A stretch of 64,000 nt of DNA from Synechococcus sp. KORDI-49. Its GTDB lineage: Bacteria; Cyanobacteriota; Cyanobacteriia; PCC-6307; Cyanobiaceae. Of the stretch, positions 15,807 through 29,200 are shown in pieces. A program made the position numbers and the translations under genes. The stretch covers positions 2,297,163 through 2,361,162 of the forward strand of contig NZ_CP006270.1 in the NCBI RefSeq assembly GCF_000737575.1, given 5' to 3'. Positions within the stretch are counted from its first letter, which is position 1; each line of letters begins with the position of its first letter. The notes beneath the pieces were generated by a model. That model ran no database searches. It worked only from the letters and a program-made list of their open reading frames with translations, and was not told where the DNA came from.

Positions 15807-17297
15807 ATGCCACCGCTGCAGATCGTCTGGTTCAAGCGTGATCTGCGCATCGATGATCACCGGCCCTTGCTGGCTGCTGCGGAGCGGGGTCCGGTGCTTC
15901 CGCTCTACATCGTCGAGCCGGAGCTTTGGCAGCAGCCCGATGCCTCCGAACGCCAGTGGCTCTTTTGCAGGGAGGCGCTGCTGGAGTTGCGCCGTGCCCT
16001 CGCCGATCTGGGGCAGCCGTTGGTGGTGCGCACAGGCGATGTGGTGCAGGTGCTGGAGCGGGCTCGGCGACAGTTCGGTATCGATGGCCTCTGGAGCCAT
16101 GAGGAAACAGGCAACGGCTGGACCTATCAGCGCGACAAACGGGTGGGGCTGTGGGTCCGACAGAACGGAATTGAGTGGATCGAAATTCCCCAGTTCGGGG
16201 TGACGCGCCGGATGCGCACCCGCAATGGCTGGGCCAAGCGCTGGGAGGCTCAGATGACGGAGCCCTTGACGTCTCCGCCTGCAGGGCTCCCCGTCTTGGA
16301 GGGGATGGATCCCGGGGTGATCCCGGAGCGGCCCTGCCCTGAGCTGCCGCTTGATCACTGTCCGCAGCGGCAGACCGGTGGGCGCTCGATCGGCCTGGGG
16401 GAGTTGCGCGATTTTCTGCAACACCGTGCACCGCGCTATCAACGGGCCATGTCGAGCCCCAATACGGCGTTCACCGGCTGTTCACGTCTGTCGGCCTATC
16501 TCACCTGGGGATGCCTGTCGATGCGGGAGGTCCTGCAGACCAGCCGCAAGCACAGTGGTCGCGGTGTCAGCAGCTTTGAATCGCGGCTCCACTGGCACTG
16601 CCATTTCATTCAGAAGCTGGAGGATCAGCCGACGATTGAATTCAGCGACTTCCACCCCTTCATGCGTGGCATTCGCCATGCCGACAGCGATCGACTGACG
16701 GCCTGGAGCGAAGGCCGCACCGGCGTACCGTTCGTGGATGCCTGCATGCGGGCGCTCCGGGCCCATGGCTGGATCAACTTCCGCATGCGGGCCATGTTGA
16801 TGTCTTTCGCCAGCTACCACCTCTGGCTCCCCTGGCAGGAGAGCGGCATGCATCTGGCCCGTCAGTTCGTCGACTACGAACCCGGCATTCACTGGAGTCA
16901 GTGCCAGATGCAATCAGGAAGCACCTCGATCAACACGATCCGCATCTACAACCCGATCAAGCAGGGGCGGGACCATGACGCCAATGGTGTGTTCATCAGG
17001 CGGTGGTGCCCGGAACTCGCTGATGTCCCGAGCGACCATATTCATGAGCCATGGACATTCCTGGCAGGCCATCCTGCGCCAATCGTGGATTGCACGGCGG
17101 CAGCTCGTGAGGCAAAAGAGCGGATCTGGACGATCCGTCGTTCTGCCGGCTTCGATCGGCACGCCGATGACATCCAAAGCAGACATGGATCCCGTAAGGC
17201 AGGCCTGAAACCGACGATGAGCGCCCAGAGAGCTCACCGCCGGCGACGGCGCCTCCCTGATGATGCGTCGATGCAGCAGCTGACTCTTGAGCTCTAA
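15807..17297 (+). CDS. Cryptochrome/DNA photolyase family protein
   Basis: 496 residues. The N-terminal alpha/beta antenna-chromophore domain begins PPLQIVWFKRDLRIDDHRPLL. The C-terminal FAD-binding helical domain has SPNTAFTGCSRLSAYLTWGCLSMREVL, RLHWHCHFIQKLEDQP, GWINFRMRAMLMSFASYHLW and QSGSTSINTIRIYNP. The HCHFIQKLE variant in place of the usual W-R-E/D-F-Y segment puts it in a cyanobacterial/proteobacterial branch whose repair activity I cannot predict. The basic C-terminal tail (SAQRAHRRRRRL) may help DNA binding. Its TAA stop overlaps the stop of the giant gene, which faces it. Confidence 0.9.
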   Translation: MPPLQIVWFKRDLRIDDHRPLLAAAERGPVLPLYIVEPELWQQPDASERQWLFCREALLELRRALADLGQPLVVRTGDVVQVLERARRQFGIDGLWSHEETGNGWTYQRDKRVGLWVRQNGIEWIEIPQFGVTRRMRTRNGWAKRWEAQMTEPLTSPPAGLPVLEGMDPGVIPERPCPELPLDHCPQRQTGGRSIGLGELRDFLQHRAPRYQRAMSSPNTAFTGCSRLSAYLTWGCLSMREVLQTSRKHSGRGVSSFESRLHWHCHFIQKLEDQPTIEFSDFHPFMRGIRHADSDRLTAWSEGRTGVPFVDACMRALRAHGWINFRMRAMLMSFASYHLWLPWQESGMHLARQFVDYEPGIHWSQCQMQSGSTSINTIRIYNPIKQGRDHDANGVFIRRWCPELADVPSDHIHEPWTFLAGHPAPIVDCTAAAREAKERIWTIRRSAGFDRHADDIQSRHGSRKAGLKPTMSAQRAHRRRRRLPDDASMQQLTLEL

Positions 17298-20200
17298 ATC
17301 GATTCCAAGGTCGAGAGTTCTGATGTGATGGACTGGCCAGGGAAAGTTCCTGCCGTGAAACGCATGAACAGCTCGACATCCGTTATGTCCAGGCTGCCGG
17401 GATTGGTGTTGGTCACGCTGACGTTGTAGACGTCGGTCATGTCGTAATCGCCGTTGTCCACACTTGCATCGATGTGGTCGATCATGTCGCTGGAAGTGGT
17501 GCGGCTGCCGACATAGGAGGCAAGTTCACTCATGATTGGATCCTGGGAGACCCGACCGGTGATGAATCGGCGTGCCAGAGCCAGGCCATCGGTGAGCGTC
17601 GTCAGCTGATCATCAGCGTCGATATCTTTCGGTCCCAGCGATACGAGGCTGTCATCCGATAGATCGGAATCGTCCGTCTGCTGGTCATCTGTTGTGCTTC
17701 CAGACTCGCTCCCGGAGGACTCGCCAACGACCGCATCAAAGTCGACATCTCGACTGACGAGAGCCAGGCCACCAGGGCTGGTGATCTCACCGTTCACCAG
17801 GCCGTCATCATCACCACGGGCACCATCACGGACATACAGGGCCAGAACATCCGCACCGCGCTGGCTTGGATCGGTGTCCTCCAGCAAGGCTCCGGTTCCC
17901 GTCACCTCGTCGTAGGTGTAGATGAAGGGATCAGCATTGGCTGGTCTGCGGTACCAGACCAGACTCTGAGAACCCTCCTCCAGTTGGGCACGGATTTCAT
18001 CACTGAGATCAATTTCGATGCGCTGCAAGCCCAGATCAAGAATGTCTTCATCATCAAGATCGCTTTCCACGGCAATCGATTGGTCAGACTCCTGCATCAC
18101 CAGTGATTGACGTTTAGCCAGGAAGCCCGAGAGGGTACCCCGTCCTCGACCAACCCGAAGATCAACAGGTTTGGAAATTGGCTTGAGATCATCAACCTCA
18201 TCAGCGGTTGCATCAGCAAGGGAGGCAATATCCTTGGCAGTGAATTCACGGCTTGAATTCACTTGACGCAATTCTCCAGACTGATTGGCGGCAAGTTCCG
18301 CTTTGTTGGTTTCATTCACTTTGCCTGAAATGTTTTCCGGCGTCTGCTTCTTCATCAAGATCGGTGTCGATCCAGTTTCTCCACTACCTGTTTTCAACGT
18401 TGATTTGATGATCAGAGGATTGCCGGAGAGTTCCTCGCCTTTTTCACCAAGATCTTTCTCAAGTTTTGCCTTTGTTGATTTCAATTCGTCGTCGGTTGCT
18501 TCCGGCAAGGCTGCCAGATCGGCGAGATCATCTTTCGTGATCTTGACAAGATCCTTCAGGTTTGAGGCATCGCCAAAATAGGATTCGAAGATGTCGGAGT
18601 GGGAAGCGATATTCTTTGTGGCCTCCAGAAGGGCGTTCTCCAACGTGTCATGAGACTTGATCAGGAGTGAATAGGAGGTGGGTTGATGGTTGTGGCTATG
18701 GAGATTGGCAATGAAGTTGTAAACCTTGTTCTGTTCGAATCTGTCATCACTCGAAAGGTCGATCACAACTGTTTCGTCAGATGGAGTGAAGACCCCGGTC
18801 TCCGCATCCTCTGTTCCCCAGTTCCAGCTTCCTTCATGCCATCCAGGTTCTTGATGGTCCACAAGAAGACTGACATCGCTGAGCTGGCTGAAGTCAGTTG
18901 CCCGGACAGTGTAAATCTCCCCACCAGTCAATTTCATTGACCAATAATCTTCTGTGTCTAAGGAATTGAGCTTCCCTTGTGAGGCCATTCCATTGATCGC
19001 CAATGACCCACTTGGGTCGTTGGAGGTGTCTTGGTCGGTTTCCAGCGTTATGGTTGTATCGAGTATGTATTCAACGTCAATATCTCCTGAATTGCCTGAA
19101 GAGAAGTATTCGATTGTGTAGAGGCCCTTGGGAAGATATTGCTCACTTTTACCGTCGTAACTGTTTCCCCACCACTGACCGTTGAGGTCAAATATTTCAA
19201 ACCAAACTTCACTTGAAACATTGTCATAATCAAGAATTGCAAGAGTGAATATTCCATCAGAGTTAATCGCAATTGTCTCGTCGGCATATTGATCGCTCAG
19301 GTTCAGAGTGTTGTTCCTGATGGAGAAGGATTCTTCATCATTGCCACCGATTTGAATGGCATCAAGAGCCTCGGAATCAAAGGCTGTTGTTTCGATTGTG
19401 AGTTGATACGGTTGCTGGATCTCTTCGTCGAGACTTGCATGTTCAATGATCAAGCGGTAATCACCTTCGGGAAGAGTGAAAACAACGTTTCGTTCATCAT
19501 TGCTTGGAGAATCTTTCCATGAATCCAGTGCAGAATTATGTGATCCACCGATGTAGTTGGTGAAGCGAGGTGTAATGTTCTCGACAAAGAAATCCAGGTT
19601 GGCGTCGCCTTCATCATCCAGAGTCCGTCCGCCTTGATCAGTCAAGCTGAAACTAACGTTGGAGATCTCGTCGAGATGGAAGTTGTAATGGTCAGCGATC
19701 TGGAAGTCAGAGTGCTTTGACGAAAGGGAACCATTATCATTCATATAACTATTGCTGCTCGAGAGGTTGTTGCCAGTTTGTTTGAAGACAACATTGACAC
19801 TGTCAATGTTGTTAAACCAAGTGTCTGGATTGTTGATGTCAAATTCGACAGAAAAATTGTTAATGGCAAGATTTCTGATCGAGGTTGCATTGCCTAATCC
19901 ATCGGTTAAGGCTGTGCCGAGGTAGCTGAGAGAAACCTCATCATTTGCTTGAACAGAGGATTCCAGTTGTAATTCAAGATCTCCCCACTCGTTCATCCGA
20001 ATGCTGTTGGCACTGATGGATCGTCGGTCGTCGTTGACGCCGGCTGTGATCAGGAAATTGATGGGGTTGGGAAGGTTGGTTGTCGTGAGACTTTTCCCAT
20101 TGACATGAACTTCTGCAGGGTCATCCAGACCCATGTAGAGACGATTACCGTGAACATCGGCCCAGCGCACAGAAGGCCCCTCTTCGTCAGGCGAAATATT

Positions 20201-23200
20201 CTCGATGGGATGCCAATGAAAACTATGGCTTGTCGCACCATTGACATTTGTGAATGGCTCGCTGTTTGAAGAGCCATCGGCAAGTGTTGAAATGATGGGG
20301 TCATATGTAACATCAATATTCACACCCGACGGAACCTTATTCGACAGGTCAAAGATCAATTTTTTTCCTTTGACCTCGATCGTGCTTTCAGCAAATTGAA
20401 GCTGAGTCTGCTCTCCACTTTGAGGATTCCAGGACCAGAATTGGAAGTCGCTTATTTCTGGAATAACTGCTTTTGTAGAGTCGTCAGTGAGATCAGCCTT
20501 GGAGTGAAAAGATAAGGTTGCTTTCTTGCCTTCAACAAAACTTTCGTCTGGATTCAGGGAAATCCACTCGTCAAGATCGTAACCAAACTGCTCATAGCGG
20601 GCCCAGTTATCGATTTTGAGTGGTTCCTTGAGAACAATGGATTCTCCCTCCACATCGCGTAATCCATGACCTTCTTGTAATGCAAAAGTGATCGTCGATT
20701 TTGGCTTGATCGTCAGACCACTGTCATCTTTCAAGCGAAGCTTGAGACGATGTCCCCACTGGATTTCTGTGGAATAAGCTGAGGGATCGACGAGCTTGTC
20801 GTCAATTCTCAGGATGATGTCTCCCTCTTTATAATTAGACTTGCTATCATCATTTGTGATTTCAGCAATTCGGTAAAGACCTTGGTATTCAATATAAATT
20901 GATTTGTTGCTGTCATAATCTTCCCCTGACGGATCAGTGTAGCCCCATTCAAAAGTAGGTTTGATGGAACCTACATTCATGACCCACTCTTCTTCATATG
21001 TTTGCCATGCTTTGTGGTAGCGGTCTTCTGCTTCTCGGAATCGCTCTTCGTTGCTTGGATCGTGAAGAGTCCAAGCCCATAGATCAATCTGTGGCTTGCT
21101 TCCTCCTTGTGGCGCAGTGAAATCTAGATTGGCAGAGACAAGATTACGATGATCATTTCTGACTTGATTTCTGTTCGTTATTTCGAAGATATCATCTGAG
21201 AAGATGGTTTCATTGCTATTAGCCGAGGTCCCAACATTACGAAGCACCTCCAGGATCAGGTCCAGGAAGTCGTTGGCTTCGAGAAATTCATCGTCGCTAT
21301 CAATTTCGATGCCAGCATAGACTTTGGGCTGATAGTTAAGCTCGTCGATGATTCCATCGCGAACTTGATAAAGTTCATCGAAGAAAATATCTTCTCGCTG
21401 TTGCTGACTGAGTTGTCCCTCGCCTGATTGATAGTGAAGATCAAAAATAATGGCATAGTCCCGCCACTCACTCCAGTCATGTGGACCATCAGAATGCGGG
21501 ACTTCCAGGTTGAAGCGCAGGACAACATCATCGCCAATATCAAAATAATCACCTTCTAAATTAATTAGTCTTGGACTGATTCTTTGTTGATCCCAAGCGA
21601 CAAAGGGATTTCCTTCAATCCAAATCTGTGGATGATAGTCTGACCAAAAAGCTTGAACAGGTTCTTCGCTGACTGACAGCCGATTCAGATTGTCACCATA
21701 ACGGTCAACTTTCAGAACGCTAATCTGATCATTTTCCCAAGAGTCCCATTCTCGAAGGCTCACACTGAAGCCATCAGGATCAGAGTCAATAAATTGCCCA
21801 AAGTTGTAACTGTCTTCTTCTCCAAACCAGATGGCGTTATAAATCTGCTCAGTATCTCCGTCCGGTGTTGTGAGCTTCAGGTCAACGATGAATTCATTCA
21901 GGCCGCCTCCTGAGTCATCAGCGGGATGTAAACGTAAGCCAGGGTTTTCAATCTGGTCGGTTGTCGAAGCGTTGTCATTCATGATGTGGGCCTCAAAGAA
22001 ACTCCAGTCATCATCCATTTGTCCAGGGTTCAGGAAGGCATCTGCAGGTAGAACCAACCACTCCGAATCCTCCTCATTGTGTCCCCGTGCTGAATCCCAG
22101 TTGTCATTACCACTGACAACCCATTCTTTTCTCACCAGGGTGCTGTGTTCGGTGGCGTCAACTGTTCCTGCCACATCCCATGGTCCTCGATCGTCAAAAT
22201 TGCCAAGCCAGTCAATGACCGTGTACGACGCCTGATCCCCACGAACCAGTGCAAAGCTGTCGTCACCATCTCCTAGATATTCGAACAAGTGATCAGCTTG
22301 ATCAAGAATTGCAGGTTCTGCACCGGGGTCTGCAATCAAGTAAACATCTCCAGACTCAATTGTTGCACCTTCGGGAAATTCGTTCCAGAATTCATAGACC
22401 CCCCATGTGGTTGTGTTGTTAGATATAGTTGGGAATGCATAATTGTCGAGCTCCACCCTGGATGAAGTGGGGTTGAAAATTTCGATATATTTGTTGGATC
22501 CATAGCCTGTTGTGTATTCTGAGAAGAACAGGCTGGATGCTGTTTCCGAGTTGTCGTCTTGGGGGAATAAGTCATCAAATCTGATCTTGTATGTGGCTCC
22601 TTCTTGAGAGGATCCATTGTCACTCGTGAAGATGAACTCATTGGCGGAGAACGTCATGCCCTCCATGTTTTTGAAGTCTCCACTGATGAAACCCGAATTG
22701 ATACTCTCTCCAGATTCAAGATCAAGAAGTTGAATATATGCCAATCCCTGATTGTTTTTCTCTCCATTAATGACGGCAGATTTCCCATGTAATGCTGCAA
22801 GATATTGAATATCAGACCCATCCCGCGTCACTATTGCCAGATCTCTTAAATCATTGATGCCGGTTTCGATGATCCGCAGCTCAGAGCCAAGAACCCCGTC
22901 TCTGAAATCATATTCATAGATACCTCCTGATTTTTGCTCGCCGACAAGAATAGAATCAGATTCTGAGAGGAATACCAGTGACTCATGTTGATTGTCAGAC
23001 TCTTCAGATGTGTCAGGAATCGTTTCGATTCGGACTATGTCTGATACCCCATTGGTTTCGATGATGTCGCCATTTTCATTGAGACTGAAACTAAAAATCT
23101 TGGATTGTCTGTTGTTGTCAAGATCACCCTCATCCAGAATGTAAAGCGTTGATGAGTTGATGTCATAGGTGATGGCTTCGCCATCGATTGAAACAGACTC

Positions 23201-26200
23201 TCCCTTAAAACTATTTGGTAGGGTGAAATAGGCGGGTGAATGCTTGCCATCTCGATTGATTCTTAATAGCTGCGATGGACTCTCTGAATTGAATTCAGCA
23301 TTGTCATCTACGTCTTGATTTGCCGAGATGGAGTCATCTGAAATGATGTATAAGAAAGAATTACTGTCTTCGGTAATCACGGATGTGATTCCACTGGCTT
23401 CAAAGCCGTAAGGCAAATTAAAATCTGGTTCAATATACAAAGCATCTGCAAGCAATTTGTTTCTATATTGCTGTCCTGAGTGATACCCGGGTCCAGCCTC
23501 AATTGACATGGGTGCTGTGAAATAAGATTCAAAATTATTGGCTGTAGTCGTCGTCGTCAGGTAGGTGGCAGAACTTTCAGACAACCACTGCTTCTCTTCT
23601 GCCAGTAGGGATTGGAGTAGCTCTTCGATTGAATTCAGATTTTCGATCTGATCCAGTTTGATTGTTTCTGACGGAACTTGATTTGGCCCGATCTGTAGAG
23701 AAACGCTAAGGCCATTGTCGGTATTGAATATTGATTCAAAAAGCTCTTTGTCGAAGAAAAGGTGAAGAGATGATTCTCCCTCAAGCTTTTCGATAGGGAT
23801 ATCTTCACTGATCAGATCATCATAAGAAATTCGTAAATCCCAGTTAGAGGGTATCTCTTCGAGGCCAAGATCTTGGGACGTGGACGGATTCAATTCCAGC
23901 CTCAGCTGGTTGTAGCTGGCTTTTGCTGTTGCCAGGTCGAGGGCGGTCCAATGATAAAAATGATCGTTAGCCTGAGCCTCAGGATTTCGGGCTTCAAATT
24001 TGAGATCTTCTGCAACTGCTTCACTCAGGCTGATCAATTCTGTTGTTGATGCATCCCAATCAATCGTGAGATAGTTCTCAACCTCTGCTTCTGCAAGCCG
24101 CAGACCCTCTGGGTTGGAAAAACTGAAATTATCGGAGCGATTTTCAAGATCTGTATCATCAATGGTAATGCTCTCACCAGTTCTCGTGTCGATGAGCCCA
24201 AAAGATGTTGTCTTATTCTTCGTGTTGATGGTGAGCTCTGAAACCTGATAGGGTCTCCACTCATCGATTGAGTATGGCAGTGCATCATGCCAATTAAAAT
24301 CAATCAACATGCCTTCTGAGATTTCAAGCGTCGTACCATTGAGGACGACCTTATTCATATCGACATCGAGATATCCTTCTGAATCTTCTCTTCCCGGGAG
24401 AGTGTATTCGTTGCCGTTCACTCTGACATCGAGCTGAAAGGCATCGTCGTTCCAATGATCTGACAGAGCGCGAGTTTCGTATACAAGCGGACCGATTTCC
24501 AGTGTTTCCGTACTTGATTCTTCAAATTCAAACAGAATCTTCGATCCTTCCGGGATATCGCTACTAAAAAAGCTCAGCGCCACTTCATGCTCTCTCTGCC
24601 AATCGCCCTCTGCTTCGTTGAAGTAAGCATTGGCATCTCTCATTGTAGTTACATTATCCTCCAATACCAAATCATTAGCGTCGACAAGTGAAACATTGCC
24701 CTTGAAATTACCATTATCATCAAAGTGTTCACTCATATCCTCTGACTTGAAGACGATTTCTACAGCTGCCAACTCAGTTGTGTCACGATCAGCTTCTCGT
24801 TGACGTTTGAGTTTTTCGTACTCATTCCAATTCAGCTCCATCCTCTCATTAACGACTGACTCTGCAATCTTCAGGCCAATGCCTCCTTGATTGACGCCAT
24901 TGTTCCAACTCCATCGCTCAAAAATATTGGCGTCAAACATTTGTACATTCCGGTTGTCCTCGGAATCGATTAATTTGAAAGTTGTAATATTGCTGGAGTT
25001 GTCGATTGTCAGATCATCTACACGGTATGGGTGATATGAGCGAATATATTGAGGCAATACTTCGTGCCAGTTGAAATCCATAAGGCTTCCATTGACAATA
25101 TCGTGATCCACGCCAATAAGAACGACTTGGTTGTTGTCAAGATCCAGCCAACCTTCCTGTTCTTCATTGCCGGGAACATTCAATCTCCACTCTTCAGCGG
25201 CGCTGCGAATTCCTAATTGAAACGCGTTCTCAGAACCATGATCTGTCTCCGTAAAGGAATTCAGATGCAAAGGTAGTTCAAGTGGGTTGTCCCAGTGTTG
25301 ATTGGCATCGAGGATGAGCTTGTCTCCATCAGAGATCTCTGACCCCAGAAAAATCTCAAGGCGCTCATGGGTATTTTCCCATGAATCATCTGAGTAATCT
25401 TCATCATTGCGGTAGAAAAAGTCTGATTGGATTAACCCAGCAATCTCATCGTCGATCAGTTGTCCAGATGAATTCACAAGACTGATTGTGCCATCAAATA
25501 CGCCAAACTCGTCGATGATGTTGGATAAATCCTTTGCCTTGAAATTAATCTCAAGTGCTGAAATGCTCGAGGCTTCCTGTTGATCTGATAGCTCATTCTG
25601 CTGCTTTCGGTAGGCGTCTTGGTCAAATTCCAGATACTCTTCTTCGATGGCCTTCCACATCCGCAGGCCATCATTGCTATCAGCAGATTGGTACTGTGTA
25701 ATAGAATCAAGAATATTGTTGCTGGCAAAGCTCACTGCCATCGATTGCTGACGATCAAATAATTTGAATGACGTCTGCTGCAGATCAGGGTTGATTTTGA
25801 GATCGTTAACCTGATAACCCTTGTAGGCCTGCACACTTTCCGGCAGGGTCTCGTGCCAGTCAAATCCAATTAAGTCACCTTCACTCAGCTCATGATCAAT
25901 ACCAGTCAAGACGATTCGATGCGTACCAAAATCAAAATGTCCTTCTTGCTTTTCAGCTCCTTTAATGGAATGAATCGTTTCTTTGAATTTAATATTTAGC
26001 TGGAAGTAATCATCGTTTCCGCTACGATCAACTTCTGTTCTGATGGTGTTGTGGAATGGTAGAAGGAGCTGTTGATTCCAGTGATCACCACCATCAATCA
26101 CAAGGATATCTCCAGCCTCTGCTGAGAAAGGAAGCATGACATGCAAACGTTCGTGCTCCTTGTCCCAATCACTTTGATGATTGTTTGTCCATGAGCTGTA

Positions 26201-29200
26201 GTTGATCAGTGCGGGAAGGTTTTCTGCACGGATGTTATTTTTTTCACGCACCTCAAGGTCACTATTTTGTAATGTGATGCTGCCTGTGAAGCGCCCATTC
26301 GTTACCAGGCCTTCTGCGAACTTTCCATCAAAGACAACCTCCACAATTTTGGCATTGTTCGTCTCTGCATCGGCTTGTAATTTTTGTCCGTCAATTTCGT
26401 AATATGCTCCAGCCGGATCCAGCCGGATCACCTCTTCCTGTTTCGCCTTCCAAAGTCGTAAGCCACTGTCACGATCGCCGGAATTATAGTTTTTGATTGT
26501 TTGGCTGATAGCATCATCACTGAAATCAACGACCTCGCCTTCCTCTTGATCAAATAAGTCAAAGCTGGTTATGTTCGTGTCTTCTTCTGTTTCCAAATTG
26601 ATGATCTGATAAGGCTTGTACTCATCCAGTCCCTGCGGGAGAGTGCTGTGCCAGTCGAACCCAATCAGGTCGTCATTTTGAAAATAATTTTCGATTCCCT
26701 CCAAGATAATTTTTTTATCATCAAGGTCGATGAAGCCTTCTTGCTCTTCTTCGCCTTTGATAGTTAGTACCTCCTGATTTGTTTTGATTCCCAACTGGAT
26801 GTAATCGTTTCTCGTCGAGTAGTCCACTTCGGTTCTCTGCTCGCTGGACAGTGGAAGATTCAGATCCTTTTCCCATTCATCACCACCACTGATTCTTAGA
26901 GTGTCACCAGCCTGCGCCTTTTCAGGCATATAGATGTAAAGACGTTCATTCTCCTGCTCCCAGCTGCTCAGGTTGTCGTCGGTGAATCCGTGCGGATCAA
27001 CGACTGCTTTAAGGTTTTCGGATTTGATTGCTCCTTCAGGATCCAACAGTGAAATGCTTCCTGTGAAACCACCGTTGCTCACCAGGTTGCCGAAGTCTTT
27101 GGCTTTGAAAACGACTTCAATCAAGCTGGTCTTTTCATAGGCGTCTTCTTCTGCTGCTGCATCAGTGGACTGATAGGTGACTCCGTTGTGATCCAGTGCG
27201 ATGTAATGACGCTCTTTCGCCCTCCATATGCGAAGACCATGATCAGAGTCGCCATTCCTATAATCTTCGATTTGCTGTTCAGGATCGTCACTTTCAAACT
27301 CAACCGATTCTTTATGCTTTGGATCGATCAGGCTGATGGTTGTTTCATTCGTGACGTTATTCGTCGTCAATTGCTCGATTTGATAAGCGTAATATGACTC
27401 AATGCTCCATGGGAGAGTCTCATGCCAGTCAAATCCCAGCAGATCGCCCACATTCAGTTCGTGGTCAACTCCGCTGATGATGATCGTATCCTGATCAAAG
27501 TCTAGGTAACCTTCTTCTGCCTCATAACCTTTGATTTCATGTCTTTGCTTATTGATTTTCGCGCCCAGCTGGAAATAATCATTTCTGAATGAGTTGTCTA
27601 CTTCGGCTGTTGTTTCTTCATAGAGTGGTAGTGTCAGGGATTGATTCCACGCATTTTCCGCCCCAATCACTAATGAATCACCATCTGTTGCTTCGATTGG
27701 TATAAAAAGATGAAGGCGGGTGTAGTTGGTTTCCCATTCGTCTTTTGTCTCGTTAATCCATGCATCAGGATGAAGCATGGCCTGAATATTTTCTGCTTTA
27801 GTGGAGCCATCATCACCAATCAATTGGATGGAGCCACTAAATTTGCCGTTCTCGATTACATCATCCAGATTGGGCGCTTCAAATACCACTTCAAGATGGC
27901 TGGTTGGATCCTGTGCAGTTTCAGAAAACTGATCCCCATCCTTCTCATAGATCACAGCTTCATGATCAACCCTCAGGTTGTCCCTCAGTTCTGCTCGCCA
28001 CATTCGTAGACCGCTGTCTCCTTCGTCGGCTTTGTGTTGGTTGATCTTTTGCTGCAGTCTTGTATCGGAGAATAGTAAATCTTCTGATGTCTCGCTATCA
28101 ATTAATCTGAACGTTGTGCGGTTGTAATCCCTATTTATGATCAGTGAGTCAACTCTGTAAGCATGGTGACTTCTGATGCTTTCGGGAAGTGTTTCATGCC
28201 AGTAGAAGCCAATCAGATCACCATTTTCTAGATTGTGGTCTGTCCCATCGAGCACGATCTGCTGTTGATTAAAGTCAATGAGGCCTTCCTCCTCTTCGTC
28301 TCCATTGATTTCATATCGATTCTTTCCCGATAGGATTCCTAGTTGAAAGTACTGATTGTCATCAGAGTGATCAACTTCAGTAGATGTCTCCATGTAGAGC
28401 GGCAACTGCATCGAATAGGTCCAGTCGTTGTCGCCATCCATCACGAGAACATCTCCATCCTCTGCCTTGCCAGGGAGAAGAACATGCAAAATTTCGTATG
28501 ATTGCTCCCAATCGCTGTTCTCTCCCCGTAACGCCTCAGGTGAGATCAGGCCTGTCAGGTTGGTCTGCTTTGCATTGCCATTTTTATCCAGGAGCGAGAG
28601 ATCACCCTGGAAGATGCCATTCTCTACCAGGTCGCCCAGATCTTGTCCTTCAAATGTGACTTCGAGCACGCTTGTTTCGACATCAGAAATGTCACTGTTG
28701 AAGAACGTGTCGAGTGATGTTGACGTGTAAGTCGTCTGTGGATCAACTGTGTTCGCCAGATCGATGAAGCTGTTGTAGTAATTGTCAAGGATTTCCGAGG
28801 TGGCACCATTCTGTTCCAGATTCGAAAGCCACCCATGGAGATCGTCAACATCGCGTTCCCCGATCCATCCAAAGTCTGTTCCTCGTCCATCAAGACCTGG
28901 TTTGAAGAAAAGTCTGAAGTCGTCGAGGTTGTATGTTTCGTTGTCGCTTGCTTGATTAGCCAGATCAACAAATGCCTGTTCGTAGATTTCAACAATCGTT
29001 TCGTCAACTTCGTTGTCGTGAAGATGCTCAATCCACCAAAGTGAATCCTTTCCGCTCCCCTGGGTGTTGAGCCATCCCAGCTTGGTTCCTTCGCCGTCAA
29101 GTCCTGGAGAGAAAAATTGCTCGTAGTTGTCGTTATTAAAGGTTCTATCCGTCTGTGCGTTGTTGGCAGTGTCTGTTAGTGCATTTCTGTAGGTATCGAC

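Noticed and set aside
24000-28680. CRISPR array or DNA-level satellite in the repeat region
   Set aside because: The period is about 770 bp, copies are diverged in DNA, and the pattern is clear only in protein, so it is a coding repeat.
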